A stretch of DNA of 64,000 nt, from contig JAGMWG010000010.1 in the NCBI GenBank assembly GCA_020744225.1, positions 620,001 to 684,000 of the forward strand, given 5' to 3'. The position numbers were made by a program, and so were the translations under genes. Shown here piece after piece: positions 35,128 to 45,630 of the stretch; positions within the stretch are counted from its first letter, which is position 1; every line of letters begins with the position of its first letter. The notes below the pieces were generated by a model. The model made no database searches, had not been told where the DNA came from, and saw only the letters and a program-made list of their open reading frames with translations. Origin of the DNA: Paraphoma chrysanthemicola (taxonomy: Eukaryota; Ascomycota; Dothideomycetes; Pleosporales; Phaeosphaeriaceae).

Positions 35128-35937
35128 TTGTCTTTGTTCTACACCACAACGCAACACCTGTGTCAATCAATGTATCCTTCAACTTACCAGTCAATCCTCA
35201 ACGAGAAGACGAACATGTCGACCCATCTCGCTCCTCATTTAATTGGACAGCACGATATATCCGCAAACCAGGTCAATTCCACGCACGATGTATCAACCAG
35301 TAATTGCACAGCACCAGCAATCCCCGAAGCCGCAATGCACCCCTTCTCCGACCTCACACCCACAGACCTCCATCGCGCCAGAGAAAGTCTTAAAACCTTC
35401 CTATACACCTTCATGCACACAACCATCCATCTGTTTACCCCACCATGTCCCAGTCTATGCAGCCGTGCCTTCTGGTCCGCCCAGTTGCGATCGGAACTAG
35501 AGTATGTCCTTTGGCAACCTGGGTTCCTTGGGCGCGAAGCCACGGAGGCTGAAGTGGATATTATTGTAGCGGGGTCGTTGGACGATGTGTGGTTGAGGGT
35601 GCAGAAGATTTTGGATGGGTGGGAGCGGGTGAGGAAGGGGGTTGAGGGCGAAGTTGGGATTACTGGGGGAGATGAACGTGTGCGGAAAGCGCGGGGAGGT
35701 GGGAGCTTGAGGAGGGAGTTTGGACTAGAGGAGGAATTCGAGGGGTTGAGAATCGATGGAGATGAGGAGTTCGACGAGGCGGGTGAAGTGGAGGACGATT
35801 ATGGACGGGTACCTATTGGACGACCGGATGGTGTGATGGACGATTCGGAAGACCAGGGGAAGACGGCGAATGCCATGGCTATGGTGAGACCACTTCAAGC
35901 GCGCATGCTTTTGTGGAAGGAACTGCGAGATATGTGA
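35128..35937 (+). CDS. Hypothetical protein, acidic C-terminus
   Basis: An intronless frame of 269 codons. After a Ser/Thr/His-rich N-terminus of about 80 residues comes a compact, probably helical middle (about 85-185). It contains LHRARESLKTFLYTF, four cysteines or Cys-flanked turns, and a Trp-rich part (FWSAQL, YVLWQPGF, VWLRVQKILDGWERV). The C-terminal 80 residues are Glu/Asp/Gly-rich. No domain is recognised, and there is no signal peptide or membrane helix. In-frame Met codons at 35170 and 35215 are alternative starts. Composition and the hydrophobic-helix pattern favour a real gene; it may be restricted to close relatives. Function unknown. Confidence 0.6.
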   Translation: MSLFYTTTQHLCQSMYPSTYQSILNEKTNMSTHLAPHLIGQHDISANQVNSTHDVSTSNCTAPAIPEAAMHPFSDLTPTDLHRARESLKTFLYTFMHTTIHLFTPPCPSLCSRAFWSAQLRSELEYVLWQPGFLGREATEAEVDIIVAGSLDDVWLRVQKILDGWERVRKGVEGEVGITGGDERVRKARGGGSLRREFGLEEEFEGLRIDGDEEFDEAGEVEDDYGRVPIGRPDGVMDDSEDQGKTANAMAMVRPLQARMLLWKELRDM

Positions 35938-37355
35938 GCTATTCATGGCCACTACATTTAATCAATAAACTGTTCTTCTAGGGGTGTGTTTCGGCAATAT
36001 TATTGGATAGCGATGCATGCGATTGCTCGCAATGCTCGATTGCTGAACAATAGACTGATATACTAGAAGTTTGAATTCATAGTAATGATGTAGGTTGATA
36101 GTTGTCTTGGGCAATCGAATGTCGATGTGAAAATTGATGATATTGCCGCGAAGAATCAACGCGACCATGTTCTTGCCAAGTCATGCGCTTCACCGTGATG
36201 TTGCTCTGTGGAGTATCGGCATCGCGAGATTGGTCTCAATGCCGTTGACCCGCACGACCCGCTTTGCGGCGCTCTCGTGAAACGACCATGGTGCGAGCCG
36301 ACTGGAGGAAGAACATCGCGTACCTGGGCCCGCACTTGGATCCAGAACGCTTGATGCAGATAGATGAAAATGACGAAAACTACAAGTCAGGGACATGATC
36401 TGGAACAGCTCGCATGTGTTGGATGGCAAATGTACATTGCGCGGTCGCTGTTGCTTGTGGAATTGTGAGACGACTACCGCACCTTAGCATATCCGGTGGG
36501 ACAAAGGCGTCGCGTGCATGTAGGGCTTCAGCGACTATTTGATGAACTAAATACTGTTTAGCTACTACAAACACAACGCGAAGAGAGCTCTGCAGGCACT
36601 TGAAGACATCCGCGCTGCACCAAGGCTACTTTGTTGGTGTAGTAGGCAAGTTCTTTGGTCTGAGGTGTTAACGTGCAGTATGCCGCTTTGGGTATAGCCT
36701 CATCTCTAGGGCCTATTGAGATGGAACTGCGATGCTTCAAGACAACATCGTGTCCAGGTGTATACGTGCGCGGGAAGAAACACTTCTTCAATATGTATCG
36801 CGCTATCGACATATCCTCAGTTTGTGCTGCCTACGATGAAGCGGAATCATAGTGATACTGCTTGCATTTCGCTGTGGGGCACCACAATCTCCTTTCATTC
36901 GACGCGATGTTTCGAAATCTCATGATACCTGCGTCGATCGAAACCAGCGCCGACGGCTTGCATTGTTCCAAGCCACATCAATGAAACAAGCATTGAGCAG
37001 ACGCCTCTCCCGAGATTCGAAGGTTCGCTTGAGCAATCAAGCTTCAGTCTGACGGGACCAGTACCGTTTTTGCGGTACCCACCACAGGCACTTGACATGT
37101 GTACAGCGTCAAGCCCGGCGCCAACATGTTTCGCATGTTTCAACGGCCACTTGCTGCTGCTATAAAGTACACTGCCCGCCCTGCTAATGTGATTCCTCAC
37201 CACGCTCATTCAGACTCTTCGGCACTTGTCATTCATTTCACATTCGCTCACTCTTCATCGATTGAAGTAGTTTACCTTCTTTTTGAACCTTCGTTGATTT
37301 CGAAGCTTACTTGCACACCTACTCTCAAGCTCTTCTGCTACTCTTTCCACACACG
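35938..37355. other. Upstream region of the AA9 gene
   Basis: 1.4 kb without a convincing gene. A TATA box candidate, TATAAAG, is at 37161-37167, 190 bp before the AA9 ATG. One GTGGGG at 36874-36879 fits the SYGGRG consensus of the carbon catabolite repressor CreA, but a single match is weak evidence. Confidence 0.45.
37161..37167 (+). promoter_or_regulatory. Putative TATA box of the AA9 gene
   Basis: The heptamer TATAAAG lies about 190 bp upstream of the start codon at 37356, in an otherwise pyrimidine-rich leader. Position and sequence suit a core promoter of a regulated secreted-enzyme gene; the transcription start is not known. Confidence 0.4.
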
Positions 37356-38375
37356 ATGTCTTCCAAGATTCAAGTCGCTGCTCTCATTGGTGCCCTTGCT
37401 GCCTCAGTCAAGGCCCATGGTCACATAGGGTTGATCACTGTCGCTGGCACTCCGTACACTGCCTATGACCCATCCTTCCAGTACCAGAACCCTACTCCGG
37501 AGGTTATCGAATGGAGCAACCCCGAGGCATTGGACAATGGTTTTGTCGCACCTTCGATGTACACGGATGTCACCAAAATTGCATGCCACAAGGACGCAAC
37601 TGCTGGTGCTAAGGTCGCCACCGTCAAGGCTGGTGAGACCATTGACATCCAGTGGAACACATGGCCCGAGTCCCACGTCGGACCTGTTATCGACTACCTT
37701 GCGAAGGTTGATGATGCCACCGCCGCGAAGTCGTCCGAGTTGAACTTCTTCAAGATCGATGAGGCCGGCTATGACAACGGCAAGTGGGCAGCAGCCAAGC
37801 TCATCGCCAACAACCTCACATGGAGTGTCACAATTCCAGAGAGCATTGCTTCTGGACAATACGTTCTTCGCCACGAGATCATCGCACTCCACTCTGCTGG
37901 TCAGGCAGACGGTGCGCAGAACTACCCCAAGTGCATCAACATCAACGTGGAAGGTTCTGGCACTGAGACACCCGCTGGTGTGACCGCCGACAAGTTCTAC
38001 ACCCCAACCGACCCTGGCATTCAGGTCAACATCTACTCTGGCGATCTCTCAGGATACAAGATCCCCGGCCCTGCCCTATTCAGCGGTGCGAGCTCTGGAT
38101 CTGGCTCTTCTGGTTCGGCACCGGTTGCTTCTGCCGCCCCGACCCCTACTGCCACCAGCGCGCCCGCCGCCTCTTCTTCCGCCGCGGTCGAGAACAACGC
38201 CGTCGCTTCATCCACTCCTGCCGCTGCTCCTTCCAGCGCTCCTGCTGCTGCCCCCAGCTCCGGCGCAGGTCTCGACAAGGAGTTCACGCTTGATACCTTC
38301 ATTGCTTGGCTAGAGGAGAAGGCTGGCTCGTCCAGCGCGAAGGCCCGCCGCCACGCCCGTGCTTTCCGCGGTTGA
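37356..38375 (+). CDS. AA9 lytic polysaccharide monooxygenase, secreted
   Basis: An intronless gene of 339 residues. The start at 37356 is chosen because it gives a standard 20-residue signal peptide ending SVKA, so that the mature protein begins with His (HGHIG), the N-terminal copper ligand. The upstream in-frame Met at 37311 would spoil the signal. The second copper His lies in ESHVGPVIDYL. The second-sphere His (LRHEIIALH) and the axial Tyr in AQNYPKC complete the active site. AA9 enzymes use copper and O2/H2O2 to cleave cellulose or related glucans oxidatively. The catalytic domain ends near residue 245. A Ser/Ala/Pro-rich linker follows, then a final segment, LDKEFTLDTFIAWLEEKAG, with a basic end. 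There is no CBM1 cellulose-binding module. Confidence 0.95.
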   Translation: MSSKIQVAALIGALAASVKAHGHIGLITVAGTPYTAYDPSFQYQNPTPEVIEWSNPEALDNGFVAPSMYTDVTKIACHKDATAGAKVATVKAGETIDIQWNTWPESHVGPVIDYLAKVDDATAAKSSELNFFKIDEAGYDNGKWAAAKLIANNLTWSVTIPESIASGQYVLRHEIIALHSAGQADGAQNYPKCININVEGSGTETPAGVTADKFYTPTDPGIQVNIYSGDLSGYKIPGPALFSGASSGSGSSGSAPVASAAPTPTATSAPAASSSAAVENNAVASSTPAAAPSSAPAAAPSSGAGLDKEFTLDTFIAWLEEKAGSSSAKARRHARAFRG

Positions 38376-38822
38376 AGCGCTATGCTCGAAGCAGTCCATG
38401 TACATGGATTTGATGTACAAAAGCTAGCTCTACGAGACGCTTGCAAAGAGATCTGATAGTTGGTGTTTCACTTCTTGTATCCATACTTGGTCTTGTCCAT
38501 ATGACTTGACCCTTTCTATACGAATTACAATGACAATGTTGCTCGATTCAGTTATGTACCCTGGAAAAAGTGAGGAGTGTTTTGGTGAATAATGTTTGTT
38601 GAGGGTGTAGGTTCAAATCTCTTCACTCTTTGCAAATTTGTGCGTTTGTTGCCTCGCTTGTGCGTTGACTTACACTAAGACCCACTTTCCACAGCAACGC
38701 TACAACCGCGACACACGAAAAAGAATTCAAATTACTCCTTGTGATTGCTTCTGCTTTCCCCTATGTCCCAATAATAGTATATATATGTAATAAGTCGAAA
38801 TTCCCGCATCAAGCAACACTAA
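38376..38822. other. Spacer between the AA9 gene and tRNA-Glu
   Basis: This holds the AA9 3' flank and the 5' flank of the tRNA gene. A GGTTCAAATCT near 38610 looks like a B box but has no fitting stems. Nothing else is seen. Confidence 0.5.
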
Positions 38823-38918
38823 TCCTAATTAGTCCAGAGGCTAGGATATTCCGCTTTCAAATCTCAGCAATGAGACTGATGGGCCGGAAAGACCCGGGTT
38901 CGATTCCCGGATTGGGAA
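38823..38918 (+). tRNA. tRNA-Glu (anticodon UUC) with a 24-nt intron
   Basis: A full cloverleaf can be folded by eye. The acceptor stem is TCCTAAT (38823-38829) with ATTGGGA (38911-38917), discriminator A at 38918. The D stem is GTCC/GGAT. The anticodon stem is TTCCG (38849-38853) with CGGAA (38885-38889). The T stem is CCGGG/CCCGG around the loop TTCGATT. The anticodon loop reads CT-TTC-A-C once the intron at 38860-38883 is removed, which is the canonical nuclear intron site between positions 37 and 38. The A box (TAGTCCAGAGGCTAGGA) and B box (GGTTCGATTCC) are present. A T-run (CTTTTT) 10 bp downstream is a likely Pol III terminator. It decodes GAA/GAG. There is one G-T pair in the acceptor stem. 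Confidence 0.93.
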
Positions 38919-40792
38919 AACGTATACTTTTTACCATTGGTTTGATTGTCATGGGTGTATCTGGGATTTCGGTCATGTCGGGCGGAGGGTGGCGAATTGA
39001 CAGACACTTGCTAACGCGAAGCTTGTTTTTTGCGTTCATGATGTGTTTGTATTACGTTGAGAAGGGGAAGATAATAGTACATGAGCATTCAAGCAAGGAC
39101 GGGACTTTAGCAAGGTTTAGAGGAGACGTGGAGTCGCGATTGCGCATTGCATATCGATCCGCACTAACAATGCAACTTTCCTGTTGACTCTTACCGTAAG
39201 GATACATTGGATATGGCTTATGAGATGTGCCATTTATTATTACAGTCCGCCTGAAGCGCTTGAACAGGCTGGATTTATTCAGATGCTACCAAAACCGAAA
39301 TATGTAGTCGCGTGGAGATATTCAAGTACTTATCAATATTATACTACGCCTCTAGAAAGGTGCGAAGGCCTCGAGGAGTTGTAAAGCGCAAATAATGCGA
39401 CGTACAGTATAATCACGCGGCCGAATTTATTTTGCCATCCTCTATAGCATCTGTTGAGTACAAAGAGTCAAATCAACGTTTCACATGGTGTTGACTCACC
39501 AGTATTGAGGATAGAGCTTGGTGACTACAAAGATGACACAGCAGCCTACTTGACCTTTTGCAGTGATGAGGTGAAGCTGGACGCAGAGACGCTAACATAT
39601 CTTCAGCAGTGTACATGGTTTCTCAGAATCTAGCGCAAGCTATGCCTTCAGGACCGTCTTGATTTTCAGAATGGGCTATGAGTTCGTAGTGCTACGAACA
39701 AACATCTGTCCTTCCACGCCTTTTCAACTTGATTAAAGTGCATAGTACTTGAGCATAGGAGGGCAAAGGCTGAATGTAGCTACTTGTTGTGGTCTGCCCT
39801 CTCTAGAGCCCATGGAGCCTTGCTGCTGAAATTGCGAGGTTGGCTGCCATGATGAGTCCATCTTGACTCACGACGCTCTATGACCGTCGCATGAGAGATC
39901 CAGGACCATCCGTGCTACGATTCACAGTGGAATAAGGATTCATTGTGGAAGGGCAACAATAAGTCTGAGCAACTTCACAGTATACGACGTGACTCAGTAA
40001 CACCTGTGGACGGCGATGTCCACGTAGCGGTGAGGCCTAACAAGTAGTTGCGATCACCGGTCCGGTCAGTGGGCCTTATGCACGTCTGTGCTACCTCAGC
40101 ATCACCTGCAAAACATGCCGAGGCATTCAAGATGATTGACAAGAAAATCGTAACTTTGGTGTTGGCAGCTGAGATGAAACGTCGTGTTGTCATTCGAGCC
40201 GCTAAACCCCTTACTACCGATTTCCATCACCACGTCATCGCTGCAAGACTGCCCCCGTCCGCGTTTCTCCCCCAAACCCAAAATTTCCAGCTTATTTTGC
40301 CAGAACACAAAAGACCACCCAATGAAAGCTCGATCAGACCAGCGGCCCCAGCGCCTACGCCGCAAAAACGAAACTCGGAACGCTCGGAAATTGCCTCCCT
40401 GGGTATAATCTCATGCACGTGCTGTGTTGCGTGCATCTGTCGCAATACGATCCCCCACACACCGACCACCTCATCGCCCACGTCAATGGCGCCTGCGCAC
40501 AGATAAGGGTTGACTTGGGCACCGATAAGGAAATTCAAAGACTGATACAAATGAGATGATGTGATGACCTGTGTCGTGTCAGTGCAAAGGATCAGCGACG
40601 AATACGCGATGCTTCATTATCCGGATACGGCGAGGGTCGTTGGGGGGAGAGCACAGTCGTGCCGTGTGCATAGCATTGTGGCAGTGCGCTCGCTCTAGGC
40701 TGTTTCGTAGGTACGTACCTGTCCATGACTGGTGATTCACCTGCGAAGTCAGACTGCTAGTCGTGTTGTTGGAGCCTGAAGTTGCTGCGCCC
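38919..40792. other. Gene-poor region
   Basis: About 1.9 kb with moderately AT-rich sequence. ORFs are short and conflicting (for example 40048-40506 plus against 40227-40550 minus). No gene, RNA or repeat is recognised. Confidence 0.5.
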
Positions 40793-40936
40793 CTAATGGT
40801 CGGTGTGTATTGCGCCTGCGCCTTCACAAACATCGCATTTCTTGGTGCCCGTTCGTTTGCAATTTGTACAGCCGTTGCCATTGCAGTCGTCGCACTTGGT
40901 CTTGCCGTTTCCGTGGCAAGTCGGACAGTCCTTCAT
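40793..40936 (-). CDS. 47-residue CxxCxGxG zinc-type miniprotein
   Basis: A short frame starting MKDCPTCHGNGKTKCDDC contains three CxxCxGxG-type motifs (CPTCHGNG, CDDCNGNG, CDVCEGAG) plus one CTNC, eight cysteines in 47 residues. This is the cysteine pattern of the DnaJ/Hsp40 zinc-binding region and of BSD2-like proteins, but without any J domain. Two zinc sites could form. The upstream frame stays open for 154 more codons, but that part is low-complexity and looks like 5' UTR. The chosen Met has an A at -3. Small stand-alone proteins of this pattern occur in other ascomycetes as uncharacterised proteins. A chaperone or metal-binding role is inference. The regular motif spacing makes chance unlikely. 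Confidence 0.75.
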   Translation of the reverse strand: MKDCPTCHGNGKTKCDDCNGNGCTNCKRTGTKKCDVCEGAGAIHTDH

Positions 40937-43930
40937 AGTGCAAGATTGATCGGATGAAGCGGGCGGATGCGGTTGCCGAGGAGATGTGCAAAAGGGAGGG
41001 AGGTGATGGATGTGAGGAAGTGTATGACGGTCGCGTGAAGTAGAAAATTGAGAGTCGCTGGTCAACAGGCGTCGAATATATTGAAGTACAAGAAAGGAGT
41101 GGCGCAGGATTTTATGGCAGGTGGGAAGTTGAATGGCGAGAAAGCGGTAGCTGGAAGATTGATTCGAAACAACAAGCAACCTTAGGATATTGTTCAGGGT
41201 CTTTATAATCTCCGCCCGCACAGGTCCGCATCTCACCAGCCATGTTCCCAGAAATAGTGAAGCGGGCACAGCCACCCAGGAAAGCTCCAACGAGCGTGCA
41301 GCGGGGTCAAACACGAGGCATCGTGAAGTCAGTTCATTGTTGGCTCCACCAACCCTGTCTGGTACCTTCTCCTTCCAAAGCACTGGCTTGGCAGACACCG
41401 CGTAGCATTAGCTTCGACGGCGTATCGGCTGCCCTGTAAATGCCTCGCTGCGCGCATTGGTAGCTTCCGCCTTCACTATCAAGGCACAGCGACCACGTGC
41501 TTTTTGGCCGAAGCGACTGTCACGATTCTGATTGCTCCATCAGCGCACCGATATAGCACCGCAAGAGTTGCCGGTATGCCACATGTTTTTCGCGGCGCAG
41601 AATTTTGTAACGCAAGACGTTGTACGCCGCGCTGGTAGGAGCCTAGAGTCTCACCCTGGCATGGAGGACCTTGAGGATAATGTCATCGTATGCAAGAATG
41701 CGAAAAGAGACAGTATGCCGCCACAACCGGAAGGCCCCTCCGTAGCATTCGCGGCATAAGGAGCGTGCCGGAAGCGATGTCAACGGGACCTGGAGATGAT
41801 TTGCTGGTCGGTGATGAAAGCAGACGTGCAGCTACCAGTCGGCTGGCGCAAATCACGATTACGGCTTCTAGCGTGTTTCCTGTTTCGTTTCCTGCTGACG
41901 ATCCTTGCAACGTCATTGAGTTCCTTTGCGCCGGGTTCTTGGTCACAAGGCGCAGCGTCAGAATTTCGAAGAGTTTGAGGGCACATGGGCCGAGCCAAAG
42001 GCGTTGGCGTTGTACAGCACGCGCTCGATGCTGTGGTAAGGAGTAACTCAAGACGATTCTGCCTGATGAAGTAGAGGCACACGTGGCACTGTGCATGAGC
42101 GTTGAAGGGTCGAGCCGAGAGGGTGGGTAGGGCTGAAACCTGGTTGGCCAACAATTTAGTGTGGCATCAGATAAATGCTAGGATGAAGGGCTTCACCATT
42201 CTCCCGCGCCCTGCTTTGAAATAACATCCTCGTCCGCCCGCACCGTTGACCCAATCGCAGCAAAATGAAATGCTTCGATATTCGTTGCTGCCTGGAGCGT
42301 CCTTCTCTGTAAAGTAGGCGTCCGCTCGGCATTCAAGGTCGGCATGCTCTTCACCTCTAGCCACAGCACTCCGAGCTGCACGACAATATGCCAGGTATCA
42401 TGTTCACATATCTTGGTCCCGATGAGGAAGCCACTTATGCGAATCGGTTCGGTTCAACGCATCATAGACACATCAGACACTTTCTCACCAACGGCTTCCC
42501 TTGACCAACGCGACCAAGACCACGCAATGCTGCTGTTCGACGGCAGCCCGGAAAAAGACAACAGTGCTGTACCTGAGCTAGCAGCTAAAATCACGACGCC
42601 TCTTCCGAATCACACCACAAGCCTGAAACGAGCCGTGGCTAGTCTCGCTTCGTCCCGCGAACACCGAGGCAGTGTTATCCGATGGCGCTATCGATTCGCG
42701 CTTGAAAGATAGCCCTTCTTGATGTCTTCCTGCGCGTCAATCCATCAGGCACCCGTCAAAGTCGAGTGACGCGGCCTGAGGCGTACCCCAAGGCAGACTT
42801 TCGCCAGAACGCATCCGAGGTAGACTTGACAGCCCATTGCGCCAGTGCCTTGTCAAAGGAACGAAGCAGAGTTTACGTACGTGCTGGCGTCATCTTCTAC
42901 TTCGCTTTCCTTGATTGTGTGCATCCTCCAGTACGCCAGCAACCTATCGCGAATATGCTACAAAGCCCCTCCCCTCTCCAATATTATGTGCCAAAGTGGC
43001 GCTTGCCTGGGTACCCATGGCTCTTATAACGGGTCGATGTTTGCCGTGTCTTCGCACGTTGATATTGATAATGAGCTGCGATGCTTCTCTTGATTCATTG
43101 CTTACATACAGTTGACTTGATAAATGTAGCTTTGGCAAGTTAGTTTCCTCAAGACGCAGATGGCCTCCTGTGCATGTCCAACTGCAAGTGAGCTGCGAAT
43201 CCTCGTTCACAGCCAGAGGCATAGACGTGTAGGATGGCCTCCTGGAATGTTGCGGAAGTGCACAGGGGCGGTGTCTCATATCAGATTTTGCAAGGACAGG
43301 CGGAGACAGCGAACACACGGTATGCTTACATGTCTCGAATCGCGACACTCGTCAATCTTGCGGTACAGAGTGCGAGTCTATGATTCCAAACTACATGATC
43401 ACTCAATAGTTTCATTTAAAGAGGCGATCTGAAGTGTTTTACCCAAAATATGCCTTGGGATGACTTCTGCTGGACTTATACGACTTAAGAATGGTGCTAG
43501 GGGCGCCTACGGTTTCGACGTAGTGATGGTGTACTTGCAAGAGAAGGTATCATGGGTCAATATTCAGCAGTTAGCATTGACTAGACTTCCCGAGCCAGGC
43601 ATCTTTCCAAGTACTTTGTGACTGGCAATGACTTCAATTGAACGGTGGTATTTACTACTACCCGTTCCTATTTCATTGGAATTAGGTGATTATGCATTAC
43701 ATTCGCTCGACAGGTATCCAGGCAAACACAACACGTGCTTCGGATCTTCGAGACTTGGAATTCTCCAGGCAGAACAACAGTCGTGATCTGAACTGATTCG
43801 TCGTGGTGAAGACTTGAAACCGTCCCGTATGAAATACTCAACTTAGCAGATCTCAACGTCGCGTCCCACTTTACTACGCCCTCAACCATAAGTACTGTCA
43901 ACTCTCAGCACTACGATCATACCCACGTAC
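40937..43930. other. Gene-poor region
   Basis: About 3 kb with no recognised gene. ORFs such as 41690-42046 plus, 41683-42096 minus and 42344-42712 plus overlap and lack family features. Some could be remnants of decayed genes, like the one just to the right, but I cannot show it. Confidence 0.45.
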
Positions 43931-45319
43931 TTAATCAACACGCGAAAAGCAAAGCCAATCGCAAAGGGCAAGTCGCAGCCTGCAAATCGCGAGGCCAATT
44001 CCATCCTCGGTCTGTCGGCCGAGATCCGCAATCTCGTATACGATGCGCTCTTCCATGTCCCAGGAGGAATCCGGCTTGCACCTCATACCGACGACCATTA
44101 TTACGGCGGCAGATGTTACTACTTTGTCGACCAGCTGTTCGAGGACGATGATCTTGGAGATGCTCTAGCAACTGGGTTCTCGCTGCTAGCTACTTGCCGA
44201 CAGATCTATCACGAGGCGGTACCAACGTTGTTTTCAGGCAACACCTGAACCATCGGACGCCATTACAATGCCAACGTCCCACAATGTGAAATAGGGATGG
44301 TGTCACAGGCGGCGGGCGCTGCGCGGTGGTTGTATTCTCTCGACACGCGAGCGAGTCTTGTTAAAAAGTGGTCATCGATCTAGACAAGACGTGTTCATCG
44401 CGTTGCCACATCCATTGGTCTTCAAACGCCCTGCCTGATCAAAATTGTCATGGCTACCAACATGCTGTACGTATGTTGACTTTCTCCGCCAGCTGCGGCG
44501 AAACCCTGGCCTCGAGCTTGGATCTGTCCATCTGAAAGGCAAAGCTCACGCAGGATATCACCTGGGTAATGTTCTAAGTATGTTGGAGACGGGCTTCGAT
44601 CCTAAGTTTTTGTTTACCGTAACACAGACGCTGAGAGACGATCAGCTTGGCCTTGCCAAGTACGGTCGACAAATGGAAGAGATCTGGATCCAACGCGACT
44701 GCAAAGAAGGTCGAGTCGTGTTTCGACTTCCTTACCGAGGAACGCGATCACGCAAGCGACACTTCTCGATTTCTCGTGACGGCAAGACGCTCGTTATACC
44801 CGCGGACATGTGGCATGTGATCTAGGAGCAAAGACTGTGACAGGCGCGTCTCCCGTCCTAGCAGCATCATGTCGCGAAGGTCGGCGCCATCGCACGTTCT
44901 GGCACGTGAACCACCATGTCTTCAAGATCAAAACCAACCAAGTTGAAGTAATGATTGAACAATCACACAGCCTCATCCGCTTTCGTAGCTATTACCATTC
45001 GGGAATCTGGACGACGCGGCGGGTGACCAGACCCGCGAAACCTCTGGATGAGAAGTACTCACAAGCTGAGTTTGTCACTGACTTCGAGATCGATTCGGGG
45101 TACATTTTGGAAGATCTTCGCATCATTGTGGCTGACCTGTTGAACCTAACGTCCTCGGTTCGAAGTACTGCGATGCTGCCAACCTTGATCAGCGATGGCA
45201 GAGGCGGCCAACGTGCAGATGCGACCAGGTCGTTGGCTAGCATCGCAGACAAAGCCTCATATGCGTTGCAATACCCGGCCTACGGGTACAGGCGAGATGA
45301 GCGGTACAGACCTGCGTGA
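43930..45319 (+). pseudogene. Decayed gene, fungal LxAEIRNxVY-type (2EXR/F-box-like) hypothetical protein
   Basis: From 43949 the plus strand reads protein-like sequence with the signature ILGLSAEIRNLVYDALF and, later, SLLATCRQIYHEAVPTLFSG, the typical opening of a large ascomycete family of unknown function (often annotated as 2EXR or F-box-like). The frame meets a TGA at 44246. It continues beyond the stop to an A5 run at 44363-44367, after which a different frame reads on sensibly (VVIDLDKTCS). Another frame carries the coding-like stretch 44490-44825 (RQLRRNPGLELGSVHL onward). A further shift near 44820 leads into 44825-45319, which ends in a stop. No in-frame start precedes the first block. 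At least one nonsense change and two to three frameshifts indicate a pseudogene; short introns could explain at most some of the breaks. Confidence 0.65.
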
Positions 45320-45630
45320 ATAGATGGTCATCTCGAGATAGTCCGGCCCCCAGCTCCATGGACACGCGTGGAGCAACCCGTGAGATATTAATAGAACCCA
45401 TAGATCCTGGCTGGACAGAAGGTTGGACTGGCTGATAACAATGCTGCGATGGCGGCTGTGTAACATGTTTCAGGGGTAGACATACTCAGTGCTGCAGGGT
45501 TTAGACAGCACAATAGTTTGACTTTGTCTAGCATCCACTGCTCACGCTAGACTGACAGTGGTAGTGACGATGCTGGGCTACGGTCGAAATAATAGTCTAT
45601 ACAGTGAATTGCAAATATCAATCGTCCAAC
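45320..45630. other. Short intergenic stretch
   Basis: Lies between the pseudogene end and the stop codon of the minus-strand flavocytochrome gene. Nothing is seen in it. Confidence 0.5.

Noticed and set aside
37311..37355. Upstream in-frame Met for the AA9 protein
   Set aside because: It would put 15 residues before the signal peptide and bury the N-terminal His logic; the Met at 37356 fits the family.
38590..38640. B-box-like GGTTCAAATCT, possible second tRNA
   Set aside because: No matching acceptor, D or anticodon stems upstream.
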